From Saccoglossus kowalevskii (lineage: Eukaryota > Hemichordata > Enteropneusta > Harrimaniidae): a stretch of DNA of 34,766 bases. Location of the stretch: positions 1,702-36,467 of the forward strand of contig NW_003148271.1 in the NCBI RefSeq assembly GCF_000003605.2. The letters are read 5' to 3'. Under the pieces are notes generated by a model that was not told where the DNA came from, searched no databases, and saw nothing but the letters and a program-made list of their open reading frames with translations. Below are positions 24,230-34,766 of this stretch, one piece after another; position 1 is the first letter of the stretch; each line of letters opens with the position of its first letter. Made by a program: the position numbers and the translations under genes.

Positions 24230-24830
24230 CGTCCGGCCCTATACCCTAGACATGCCTGGACCGATTACATTCAAAGTTTACATCATACATCATACTATAC
24301 ATATGCACATCAATCTGTTTCACGATCTGATTCAAGATGATTGAATGGCGGCCATTGTTGTGCTAAAAAAATCAACAAAATAAATCATTTCCGGCATTCT
24401 GGAACTGGATCTCGGCTGTTTACGGTATATTTTGTTCAAACTTGGTACTTACATTGGACAATTTTGGTCCTTCATGAACATAATTTAATTTTTCAGATCG
24501 GATTCAACATGGCTGACTTCAGTTTAAATGAATCCGGTTCTAGAGCCATATCTCTGACATACTTTTACTAATTGTGTTCAAATCTTATATATTCATTATT
24601 CATCATGCCATAGATATACAAATATATTGGTTAAACGATCAATTTGAAACTCAAAATGGCCGACCGGTGGTCATTTTGTTACAATTAATTCTGTTCAAAC
24701 GCGATATCTCTCAATATGGACTAGTAGTCGTTTACAAGGTAAATGTCAATCATTTTAATGTTTACAAATCATCATAATCAAGCATCAGCTTCGGGATCTA
24801 TATCTCGGACATGTTTTTGTTGATACTTTA
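24230..24830. repeat. Diverged tandem array, 150-170 bp period, with 'CAAGATGG...GGCC' core
   Basis: Related blocks recur: CTGATTCAAGATG at 24327, CGGATTCAACATGG at 24499 and GAAACTCAAAATGG at 24646 (spacings 172 and 147). Between them a second block, CCGG..CT.GA.C..ATCTC, recurs at about 24391, 24534 and 24789, and a third, TTTTGTTCAAACTTGG-like, near 24429 and 24567. TCATACATCATACTATACAT near 24283 corresponds to TTCATTATTCATCATGCCAT near 24590. The units are old and unequal in length. The short open frames here are by-products of the repeats. Confidence 0.6.
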
Positions 24831-27524
24831 TTACTATTAGAGATATCATATAGAGATATTGTCAGATTTGTTGAGTGTCTTTTATTTTAAAAAGACTAGA
24901 CTGAAGCTAATATGATTATGTTAACTGTGTATTGTACTAAGAAGACATATGAATAAAATAGAGTAGAGTAAATTGCATCTATAGCGGCAGTTTTTAATCT
25001 CGGAGTTCCTTCTAGTTACTAACTTTATGTTTGCAGATTAACATATTAACGGGTTCGATGGCTAAAATAATAAAGACACGGGAAACTAGGAACAATTTAC
25101 TTCAGAACAATATAAAAATAGTTTGTCTATTATAAAAAGGTTGTTAATATCTTTCTAAAAAACAATCAATATGGATCAATTAATGCTGTAAACGTTCTAT
25201 AAAGAAATCGATTTAAATAAATGTTCCACGGATTAACGCTTTCGAAAAAGTGTCTTTGCCAATATCGATTACATCATGGGCTTTTATCCAGTAGAATTTG
25301 ATATACTGACGGACGGGCCCGGTGGTATATGTTATGTATTTACAATCACATTTCACTTGACATTTACTCACAACCTAAAAGTTCAGCGCTACACACGTCT
25401 TGTCCAAATGACTACTAGTAATTATAAGAGCTGCGTCACATTATCGTCAGTACAAATATTACGTAGCCAACCTAAAAAAGATCCATCGCTAAACATAATG
25501 TTGATTCCAATCCCTGTTCGATTCCGATAATAAGCGATGATGCTACGAAAAAATATATAACGTGATCCAAATTAACATGATTGTTGTGATTTTCACAGAT
25601 AACTTAAAATTACCATAAAAGAATTTTCCCAAAATATTACATCCAAATACATGGTTCTAATATTTACAATTCTATGAGTAACGTTTGTTTAGCGCAGAAG
25701 CGTTGTCGTTCTTGTTGTATCTAAACCAATCTGATTAAAATAAGATCTTAGTTTGCGTTTTTCTTTAAATGTTTAAAGAATATTAATTAGTATTATTTTT
25801 CATATATTTAATTTTATATTTTTTTTTATTTTATTATTTTCTGTTTTTTATTTTCCAGATTTTGGTAATCGCGAAAGCCCACCGTGGGCCAGAATATAAA
25901 AACAAAAATAAATGAAATAAAGTATTTATTTGAAAAAAAACATTGGGCCAACGAGTTACAATACTCGTCGACACTTATACGTTACGGTCCGCGTGTGAAT
26001 GAGGTCATTGCACTGAATACTCGATTGCATGAGTAATATGATCATAAAGAAATGAGACATTGTGTGCATGACTCGAAGTTGCCTTTTGACCCATAATGCA
26101 TTCAAAGGGTCAATGAAACCCACTTAGTGACAGCTCCATTGTATGTATTGCATAACATGTGTCAACTCGAACCGCAATTCAAGAACATCACATTCATCAT
26201 GTCACACTTCCAACGTAGTTCTTATTCAAAGCCGGGCGGTATACTTAACATACACGGGATCAAAAAAGCTAGTTGATCTTTAATTATCCAAGTGGATAAC
26301 GAAAGCGATTAGTTCATGACAAATTACAAAAATGACGTAGCTGACACGCAGATAACGCGAAACGTGCAACGCAGCATGGGAAATACAGTTCCATGTTATT
26401 TATTCATATGTAGGGCAATGGAAGGAAGTATGGCCATGGTGGGACATTGCTCACAGCATGATACACAATAATACCATACAGTACGTAGAATAGCGACTTA
26501 CATTTGCATGGCAATTTGTAATTTGCAAGCCATGTGAACGGGTGATTGTCACTCAAATGCTATCAAATAACTTCCATTCTTTCAGACTGTCAATTATTAT
26601 ATTGCAAACAAGATTCAGAACAATGCTCTGAAAACCGCGCTGATATTCCTGATCTTGAATGCAAGGTGTTCTCATTCATTATTTTTTTTTTATCTAGATT
26701 GTATTTGTGTCACAAAATGGAGTTCGCACATATTGTAGGATTAAAAATGAAAGGATTTTGTTGATGATGTATGTGGGCATAACAGGTCATAGTACGGCTG
26801 CGACGTGCCTTGGACACATGGCTATCAAATTCGATAGTGTCAACACTGGTATCATGGTTTTGAGCAAGTACTAACATCGGTCGTAGAACAATCTTGGGTT
26901 TATTGGCCTGCTATTTGCGATCTTATTCAGCCTCGTCCCTATAGCTTATTCAACAATTATTCACCATAATCCTCACCGGCTACATACTGTAAAAAACGTG
27001 TCGTGAGCGAAACAGCCACAGTGATCACAAATAGTTCAATACAATGTTGAAGAAATTCTCTTACTTTACCATTATGTGGATGTGAGCCCATTGTTACGAA
27101 TCGGAAATGTGGAATATTACGTTTCAAAAAAAAATGTTTGTAATCAGGTTCCAGTGTATTTAATTATTAATTATCTTGGTCGAAGCAAGAAGTGTGCTCT
27201 CGCTGTGACAATATTGAAGTTCAGCATCTTTATTGGGTATTTTGGGATGAAAAATGTCCCCAAAACAAGGCCGTTGGTTTGAGTTTGGGCGACATATTCT
27301 TGTCATCTTTACTTGATTGATTAACTCCGGGTAAAATTATACATTTCAATCATATAATCCAGATGAGCTTGGGTTTATTCTGGCGCGAGGCAAGTCCCCA
27401 CAATGTGAATGTACACCCGATTGGTACTGACAAATTGAACCGTTCCCTGTTATATATATAATATTTGCTCAGTTATCAGCACTAATCGATTAATAAAGAC
27501 GAGCAGCGCTGACTACCGTACGGG
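24831..27524. other. Gene-free sequence with a T-rich tract
   Basis: A T-rich stretch (about 25795-25860) is the main compositional feature. An 84-codon plus-strand ATG frame at 25276-25530 (MGFYPVEFDILTDGPGG...) is open but shows no domain I know, so I do not call it a gene. Confidence 0.45.
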
Positions 27525-27962
27525 GACGTCAACTGAGTCAACAATTGTCCTTGCAATGACAGTTTACGCTGTATTCGATAAGTTTGCCGAAATACTGAAA
27601 TCGTGATTTGAATTCACACTCATATAATTATAGTACTTCATCATTGGCATCCGATTATCGTTGACGTCACCACAATGGCTGCACTGAGCGAACGTCACGT
27701 ACGCACATTGAAGGAAAGCAGAGGTGTGACTTTTACTACTCAGTGCAGGGAGTTTGGAATCGTTGATGCAGAATGAATTCTGACGATAAAAACAACTTGT
27801 ATGTGCTACGGAAGGACCTATATATCGGATATAAAACGGGGTGTGGAGTAGACAACAAACAATCTCCTTGCATGACATAATTTTGTCTCTAGAGGGCTAG
27901 TCGATGACGTCACCAGTGAACAGTGATATCAGAACCTATTAATTCTAGATCTAGTACGTCAA
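27525..27962 (+). promoter_or_regulatory. Cluster of CRE-like sites with an AP-1 site and TATA box
   Basis: GACGTCAA (27525-27532) is followed at once by TGAGTCA (27534-27540). Perfect TGACGTCAC sites lie at 27662-27670 and 27905-27913, and half sites at 27692-27698 (ACGTCAC) and 27955-27962 (TACGTCAA). A TATAAAA lies at 27830-27836 on the plus strand, in GGATATAAAACGGGG. CREB/ATF proteins bind TGACGTCA and AP-1 binds TGAGTCA; that this cluster is an active promoter or enhancer is inferred. No recognised coding exon follows downstream on the plus strand. Confidence 0.3.
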
Positions 27963-29629
27963 TCCCATAGAAGTGCTAACATAAGTCCTTGTTACTGGCA
28001 ATTTCAAAGTTAAAACATGGTGATGTGTTGTGCGGATGCCATAACGATTCACGTAATACCCCGGTTGATATTAAGTTTTTTGAAATCCCAAATGAAAAAT
28101 CACGTTCAAAGTTGTGAAAATTCGGCAGAGGAACTAACCTGGTAGTGACGACGGACACGTCGTAAAACGTACGAGCTATTAGTAAACAGTGAGTAAATAA
28201 ATATTGCAACGTATGAGTTAACTAAATTAGAAATACGCCAACAGTACTCATTTCGTCCATCTTCCCGTTTTTAATCGACCGCCGAATGCTTAATTTCCGA
28301 CCGCGCAATCTTTTCCGTCGGAAATCACCACATTTTTATCGTTTTGTTCCGCCCCTTGCTTATTAAAAATACCAACCGCTCGCCTAAACACTGAACACTG
28401 GCACATGAGTGGTCGAAATGGTTTAATTGCAAAGTTATTATTAATTGTAGTATAATTGTATTATTATTATTACATTCTGAACGACACTTCAAATCGATGA
28501 AACTTTGTATCCTTCGCGAACGCAACTTGAACTGTGACCTCTTGTTACGTGATTTGAGTGCTTGTTCTGATTTAGCGAATTAAATATTTTATTTTATTTT
28601 TGATTTTATTTAAATGGGATGGAAATGTGACTGTGAGAGTTTCATGGTAAAATTTAGCATACATGTGTAATGTAAATTTACCATGTTCCACAACATGCTG
28701 ATTGGGCGGAACTACGTTTCGTCTGTATCTAGGACCGCTCGCTCTTTCAATAATGATTATCGAGACAGAAACACGACGTATTACCATTTGTCAAGCGTTT
28801 GCTAGCCATGTAATACTGGGCCAAAATGACGTACTACTATGTGTTGGCGATTACGTCACATTATATTAATATGATAATGATTATATTATGTAAGCGCAAC
28901 TAAAGAAATCGCGAAATCGCTACAAAATCACAGTTTTCTCACCAATAAGATACGGCAGTCAAATAGTGAACGCAAACCTGGCAAACTAAATATTTCATAT
29001 TGACGAGTATCATTATTTGCGTAAATAGGATAAATTTGGGAGAAAGGTACCCGGATGGAGGTAGACATACGAATATGCCATCAGGTCGACACAGGATTAT
29101 GTCTACCTGTAATGCGCGAATCTGATTAGCTGTCACGATCATAATATAATAATAGCGAATCTCTTTTTCCTACCATGAAAACTAGATGAACACATCATAG
29201 AAATGTACATACTTCTATATGTGTATATATGTGTAATGCATGTACTGCTAGGTAACAGAAATGCGCTCAAGCAAACCTATTTCAATGACATTCACATTTT
29301 GAAACGGAAAGATATATTCGTTGAATAGACATTTGGAGACGAACCATTAGTTCTGCGGTGCATGAATTAGATTGGAATTGAATAACACACATAGTCGAAA
29401 CAATTTTAACTGTCTAGAGAAATTCTTTTCTGCCATCGCAATTGGATTTGTCAATTCGAAAACATCACATCTCTTCATTCGTCGGTGTTATTTACGTTTT
29501 TTACTGAAAAGTAATGATTTTTTAGAAAATCTGTCAGCTTTCTGTTTACCCTCTTTATTTTATATATACATTGCTGCAATGTCGCTTCACAGTGAGAGTG
29601 AGAAGTTAACGAATGGTCATTGATGGACA
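27963..29629. other. Gene-free sequence
   Basis: Short open frames on both strands begin with TTG or lack any protein-like pattern. A G+C-richer patch lies at about 28240-28325. Confidence 0.45.
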
Positions 29630-30747
29630 TTCACAACAATCCAGTTTTCTCACATGATCATATTGCAATAAAAAACATTACACCCTGATTGAAATACGTA
29701 AACAAAAAATAGATCACATATGCATGGTCATTAACATAGAATGGAAATGAACAAATTACAATAAATCATAGAGAGTGGGTTCGCCCACCACACAATGCTA
29801 TAAATACTTTTTCTTCAAATATATAACTAAATTATTATTTCTTTTACTTTGGCAACAACATGCATTTTGACTTGTGTGTAACGCCTTGTATACAACTAAT
29901 ACGTTCCAATTAGGATACGGCGATTTTTAGCTTTACATTGTTCTGGTATTCCATTACATGAAAAAAAAAATATCTTCTGTATCTTCATCATTCTAATTCT
30001 TTCCAAAAACAGTGACGTATTACATTTCCATAATAAATGTTTAAGTGTCAAGATTTCTTCTTGTATTTGTTGCTGACATAAGTTAGAAAATCATATACAT
30101 GATTGAGACAACAAATTCTGATTCGATATATATTTTCATGAACTAAGTGTGGACTAGTATCCAACATAAAAATCGAGGAGTCCTGATTCAATCTTGTGCT
30201 AGGATTTAAGCCTGCCTAGGTTGCTAGAATATAAGAATGCATGACAGAATATTTAGATACGTAATCGACGACGCGTGAATTACCAGAAACATGGTTTAGT
30301 AATTGCATAAACTGTAATCGTCTTGCCACGACACATTCAGTAAAACCCAATTTATGTTGAAATGAAACAATAAGTAGCAATTTCCAAAAGCTATTCTAGA
30401 TACCGTCACGCCTCCCGGTGTTTTGAAATAACGATATTACTTTCACTTATTACCCGTGCTTCATCTCGCAGTGCGAATTACTGATATATTTTGGTTCGCG
30501 TCAAATAGCTCCATCTATGGCAGCAATGCGATATATGAGTACAAGATATCTTTCAGATTAGACAACGTAATTACAAATGATTTGCCATTTTGTTGACGAT
30601 AATTTGCTGATTACGATCAGAAATCTGTGATTTGAGAGATTGTGAGCGGTCAACAAGCGAAATATGAGTCGATGAGTATCGAACACGACAGAGAAGATCC
30701 AAATGGTGTTCTGTTATATTAATCCTAAATACCTGTTCGGAAAGTCA
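29630..30747 (-). other. 3' flank of the receptor gene, no other gene seen
   Basis: This stretch follows the receptor stop codon on the minus strand. I see no credible coding frame on either strand. I found no canonical AATAAA on the minus strand close to the stop; the nearest I noticed is about 1.2 kb downstream at 29554-29559, so either the 3' UTR is long or a variant signal is used. Nothing here decides between them. Confidence 0.4.
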
Positions 30748-31803
30748 TTATACTGCGATTTCATCAGAGGTCTTCAGGATTATGGACTTCTTAACGTTAT
30801 TATTTTTTGCGGTGCCATTTTTTTCGTTGGATTTACTCACACTTGCGTTTTTGCTATAGACAATTTTGTACTGTTTCCTTCTTGACTGTTGTATATTGCG
30901 ACGGAACGCCCCCGTAGAAAGTGTATAAATATAAGGATTGATGGCGCTGTTTGCGTAACTCAAACATATGCTGGTTAGATAGAGAACAAAGAAGCTTTGC
31001 GATGGTGGTTTTGATTGGTCAACATGGAACATGTAAGTGAATTGGATAACGTAAAACGGTAGCCAACACACAATGAAAATCGTCACGTAAAGTATAACCA
31101 TCTTAATCACCTTCTGTGAGGATTTTTTTGCGTTAGTTTTAATAGCAGGCCCTCGGCTCCGCCTCAGCTCTAATGATATCAACAAATAACACGTGATTAT
31201 GATCAACAACGGCAAAACAAAGGCCAAAATGAAAGTGTAGATGAGAAAGGCGGTTCTATTAAAGTACTGAGGGAATACTACTGTGCACGCGTAAGTCGAT
31301 TTCGATGACTCCGCCAACTTCGAGTAAAGCAAGAGCGGAAAAATAACAATCGATGAGAATATCCAGACACATAACGCTACTAGCTTAGCCTTCGTCGCCG
31401 TCCGGAAAGCCATTGTCTTCATTGGGTGGACAAATACTATGTATCGATCCACGCTCATCACAGTGAGAAGGTAGATCCCCGTAAACTGGTTAAGTCCATC
31501 GATGGAAAGCACGATTTTGCACACGGCGGTTCCAAGATTCCATGAGGGCGATGCGAGCGCGTAGGCTAGGAACGGCAATCCGACCATGAACAGAATGTCA
31601 GCGATAGCGAGATTAAAAATAAAAATGTTTGAAACCGATTTCAGTTTTGTATATTTCACAAGCAGATATAACAAGAGTGAATTCCCGATGAGACCCACGA
31701 TGAAAACGATGCTGTACACTACCGGGATGTAGATGGCAATCCCGCTACCGTGTAAATGGTCATCGCCGACAGGTGATGTTATATTCGATTGCGAGATATT
31801 CAT
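30748..31803 (-). CDS. Somatostatin/allatostatin-C-type G-protein-coupled receptor (rhodopsin class), complete single exon
   Basis: Predicted 351-residue plasma-membrane receptor for a neuropeptide. Seen: N-glycosylation sites N2 and N7; TM1 with G40-N41; TM2 with LAIAD and D69; C95 and C173 to form the extracellular disulfide; TM3 with D102 in a DGLNQFT context; DRY at 119-121 followed by VHP; W147; N182 glycosylation site in loop 2; P198 in TM5; CWLP at 246-249 in TM6; NPYIY at 289-293 in a YANSAINP context. The D102/NQFT, DRYxxxVHP and YANS signatures are known of somatostatin, allatostatin-C and opioid receptors, where the TM3 aspartate contacts a basic ligand residue; Gi/o coupling is inferred. 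The ATG has A at -3, and an in-frame TAA at 31840-31842 lies 36 bases upstream, so the N-terminus is complete and unspliced. Oddities: the basic, Ser/Asn-rich tail has no cysteine for palmitoylation and ends IAV, fitting a class II PDZ ligand. The ligand cannot be told from sequence. Confidence 0.93.
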   Translation of the reverse strand: MNISQSNITSPVGDDHLHGSGIAIYIPVVYSIVFIVGLIGNSLLLYLLVKYTKLKSVSNIFIFNLAIADILFMVGLPFLAYALASPSWNLGTAVCKIVLSIDGLNQFTGIYLLTVMSVDRYIVFVHPMKTMAFRTATKAKLVALCVWIFSSIVIFPLLLYSKLAESSKSTYACTVVFPQYFNRTAFLIYTFILAFVLPLLIIITCYLLISLELRRSRGPAIKTNAKKSSQKVIKMVILYVTIFIVCWLPFYVIQFTYMFHVDQSKPPSQSFFVLYLTSICLSYANSAINPYIYTLSTGAFRRNIQQSRRKQYKIVYSKNASVSKSNEKNGTAKNNNVKKSIILKTSDEIAV

Positions 31804-32008
31804 TGTTGCACCGCCGACGAAGTGTCGTGTAGTCGTAGTTTACGCACACAGTACTAAGATGAGTCAGCCTGAATTCAAAGCGTAGTTAAGAACCAATCAG
31901 TTAATCTACTATCGCTTCTAGTACCCATACTTACAATAAAGTGAATAGAAAGAAACTATGTCATCTGCGTCATATCGCTGATTAATATATAAACATCCTC
32001 ACTTGTAA
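31804..32008 (-). promoter_or_regulatory. 5' flank and possible promoter of the receptor gene
   Basis: This is the 205 bases upstream of the receptor ATG on the minus strand. An in-frame stop at 31840-31842 rules out an N-terminal extension. An AT-rich TATA-like run (TTTATATATTAAT read on the minus strand) lies at about 31983-31995, roughly 180 bases before the ATG, and is the only core-promoter-like element I see. In sequence this AT-rich such a run is common by chance, so the promoter assignment is an inference from position only. Confidence 0.2.
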
Positions 32009-32308
32009 TTACCACCCAAGAAGGCTTGTCTGCTGATGGTCCACAAAACATGAATAAACATTGTTACTTTTATACAGAGTGGTGTTGCCATAGTCACAGA
32101 GCATGACTGATAACATAATTGATAGACCATATGATAAAAATATGAATACATTGCATGCAATTATACATCCAATTACATTTATCAGTACTTCTATTGCCAA
32201 GGTATTTTCAAAAAGGCCCTCAGATACCAGCTGTAGTTGAATGCTGGTATGGACTGTATCCGTGTTAAGGGCAAACGGATCACGTGCTCTTCTGTCTTTT
32301 ACCTCCAT
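32009..32308 (-). other. Unrecognised 99-codon open frame upstream of the receptor, probably fortuitous
   Basis: The frame starts with a true ATG at 32306-32308, has a charged N-terminus (MEVKDRRARDPF), then a hydrophobic stretch at about residues 37-70, and ends shortly before the receptor's presumed promoter, on the same strand. I do not recognise the protein. It could be a 5' exon of the receptor transcript, a separate short membrane protein, or chance. There is no splice site I trust, and the receptor's own complete single exon argues against a coding join to it. Known receptors of this group usually carry their whole coding sequence in one exon. Confidence 0.12.
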
Positions 32309-34295
32309 GGTACTCGCTACGTTAAACTACGACATGACTGTGATACACTATAATACAGAATTCTATTATATTGCTCACAAATTTCACACACAAAATTATT
32401 ATTAGAAGTATGATAGCTACGACAAAAAAAAAACTGCAGACATGCTATCGCCAACGGATTGTCAGTCGGTAGTTTGTGTGTAGTTATTTGGCCATATATT
32501 GTGAAGAAACAAAGATAACGAATAACGTCCGGTGAAATTCACGGGTGGTTTACGTGACTATATTAAATATTAATAATAAAGATGTTTTCAATAGTCGATA
32601 CAAACGGAGTTAGTACCTTCCATGGATAGTCAAATAAGCAGAAGGGCAAAATAAGTAGACAGGTAATCCCTAAACAAACATTGGTATGCATTAAACATTA
32701 CCGTTTTCACCTGTTTCTGCGTTAAATGAATTACTTCAACTGATTTAGAGCTGTTAATTCAATTATTATATTTGAACACCAACAGCAAAAAGCAAATTGC
32801 AAATAGCTGCCGAAATGACAGGAGCAATGTGAAGTTAATAAATTTTTGGGAGGTGCCTTGCTATCACTATGCCACGTTGCTTACTGTACATATCAAGGAC
32901 CTTGTTCAACGTTAGAACCATTCCTCAGATATAACAGTGAGTATATCAAAGGCAACTTTGTCATATAAAAATCGTCACACGAGTTCTCTGCACTGAGATA
33001 TATGAACAGCCAAACGTTATATTGAGAGGTAATGGCTGTAACATATGAATAAGTGAAGTATCTCTATGTCAATGGATGGTGACAGTGCCCATAATAGTCA
33101 GATCCTGTGTGAGTATGGCAATATATTTCTGAGTAAGACAACAGTTGATGACCGCCACCATGAGAAATAACCAACCACCCAAATAAAATTTGCCTCTGCT
33201 GTTTGAAGACATGATATTTTCAACTGAACAATTTAATAACTAACCAAATGTTCTTTCTTTGGGATAGAGATTAACTGGTAAATGAAAATTGGAAATATAT
33301 AACTATAAAGCTCGTACGTATTCTAGTAAGTGGGGGGGGGGGTTCTATTTTATCCACAAGGGTATACAGTGTATGAGATATACTTATATATGAGAAATAT
33401 TTATATAGAAATCCTATGTTAAACGGTCGTTTATTTTGAGATATAGCAAAATAATAGTTATTTAGGAAACTTAAATAAACGAAGATTCCGTTACAGTATA
33501 CAATAGGGAATATAAGCATTCATATTTGAGGTGTGTGTTCATTTATTTATTTGGTAACTCTGATCCCACAGAAGCAGGTGCCTGCGAGGATATTATTATC
33601 AACTGACTAACGATAACGCACTATTATCGTATCTCGTATCTATATATATTACGTAACCAATCATTACTAAAAATAGTTTGTGACAAAAGTCATTTTAATT
33701 TAGCAGCGAAATACATTTGCATCTGATTATGTTATATGTTGGTGGATTGTTATATATTCCAAAACATAAATATATAAATCATACTTACTATGTGACACGT
33801 TCATTTTGTCATTAACAATGTTGAACTCATGTCACGCCCAATAGAAAACTACATAACGCAAAATAAAAAGCAACATAAATTTCAAAACGCTACATGTACT
33901 CAAGGTTTTACATCACAATTAGAAGCGAGTTCATATCTAACAGTATATACTGTCTTTATAAATATTACGCATACAACTGGGAGCTATCCTCCCTAAATTC
34001 GATATAAACGACATAATAATCTTGTAATATGCCTTTTTTAAGGCATCATTAAACTCGCATTCAATTAATATGTAGTTAGTATTTCGTTTCCATAGCTACC
34101 ATCATTTCTTGCAGGGGTGACATTATAGGTTGATGACCGATAAAGAGTATTTAATAAAATACCAAGGTTAGTTTAGATGGTGTGATAACGAGGTATATAA
34201 CAGTAACCCGTACGTATTGAGGGTCCTTACATAACCAACATGTAGACGTAGACCTTTGTTACACATGCCACAAACCCCGAATAGACCTAGCTCGA
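32309..34295. other. Gene-free, AT-rich sequence
   Basis: Apart from the G11 run I see no recognisable gene or repeat. The minus-strand frame at 33271-33519 crosses the G11 run and gives PPPP in translation, which is not evidence of coding. Confidence 0.45.
33332..33342. repeat. G11 homopolymer
   Basis: Eleven consecutive G in an AT-rich setting. The length may be uncertain because such runs are hard to sequence. Confidence 0.9.
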
Positions 34296-34410
34296 GCCAT
34301 TCCATTAGAGCTCGTCCGTTCCATTACAGAGCGTTCCTTAGAGAGCGGTCACGTAACGTGTGATCACCTGACAAGTGCTGGATACACGCTCTAACGGAAA
34401 ATACCGTTAG
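34296..34410. repeat. Imperfect short repeats of (CC)ATTCCATTAGAGC type and a small hairpin
   Basis: CCATTCCATTAGAGC near 34299, CGTTCCATTACAGAGC near 34317 and CGTTCCTTAGAGAGC near 34333 are loosely repeated. A related CATTCCATTGGAGACGAG occurs near 34700. CTAACGG (34391-34397) and CCGTTAG (34404-34410) form a 7-bp hairpin around AAAATA. Confidence 0.45.
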
Positions 34411-34766
34411 GTTTAGCGAATTTACGAACCGTTACGAAAGAGTTTGCTCGTTCGAAGACCGTTTTTGTAAAAGCGACAGCCTTGGTCGATACACTGTTCA
34501 TTTACACAATCTTTTCTGGCACCATACGCACTCACACTGTTAGCGGCGGAGTGAAACGCGCCCATGTCATGCCATTAACCGATTACTGACGTCTATGTAT
34601 TTCATGTCTTTGGCATGAAAGCTATAAAATATATAAAATACAATGCCTTGCTATCGTTTGAACATTTCAAATATTCAATTAGTCTAGCGTTTTTTTTTCA
34701 TTCCATTGGAGACGAGTCGCTCTTCATTTCATTACATCCAAACCACTCTCTAACGTCGCTCTATTT

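Noticed and set aside
27564-27878. 104-codon minus-strand ATG frame, cysteine-rich
   Set aside because: The cysteines show no regular spacing, there is no signal peptide or domain, and it overlaps the CRE cluster.
1-34766. CRISPR array, bacterial operons or ribosomal RNA
   Set aside because: No regularly spaced identical repeats with unique spacers, no gene clusters with ribosome-binding sites, and no rRNA-like conserved stretches.

Overview
This looks like a piece of an AT-rich animal genome with few genes (about one third G+C by eye). Bacterial or viral origin is unlikely: there is no operon-like packing, long stretches have no credible reading frame, and there are many decayed repeats. 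The one clear gene is a rhodopsin-class receptor of the somatostatin/allatostatin-C/opioid type, a family found only in animals. Several repeats resemble families I remember from marine invertebrate genomes, so a marine invertebrate is my best guess. The species cannot be told from this sequence.

Layout. From 1 to about 4.5 kb there is non-coding DNA with short tandem repeats and a decayed 60-70 bp repeat family in two blocks (2661-3003 and 4338-4456) around an A-rich tract that may be retroelement debris. From 4.5 to 20.9 kb there are mostly unique, gene-poor sequences. These hold two copies of a 214/215 bp dispersed repeat (8506-8719 and 13111-13325), a local duplication at 9636-9775, a strong hairpin at 18202-18236, and three weak exon candidates near 10.6-10.7, 16.7-16.9 and 17.6 kb. 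At 20.9-21.05 kb there is a tRNA-like, SINE-type relic with a (TA)16 tail. From 23.4 to 24.8 kb lies a repeat cluster: a 'CTCCGC...GAGGTTATG' repeat, an 11 bp minisatellite and a diverged 150-170 bp tandem array. From 27.5 to 28.0 kb there is a cluster of CRE-like (TGACGTCA) sites with an AP-1 site. The receptor occupies 30748-31803 on the minus strand as a complete single exon. The rest, to 34.8 kb, shows no recognisable gene.

How the parts fit. The receptor should be a plasma-membrane peptide receptor. A speculative minus-strand frame at 16655-16903 has a signal-peptide-like start, a basic cluster and a C-terminus ending FFNPIHC, which recalls allatostatin-C/somatostatin-type peptides, but it has no ATG and is unproven. 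Most other open frames in this AT-rich sequence begin with TTG or GTG, or have no protein-like features, and were left out.
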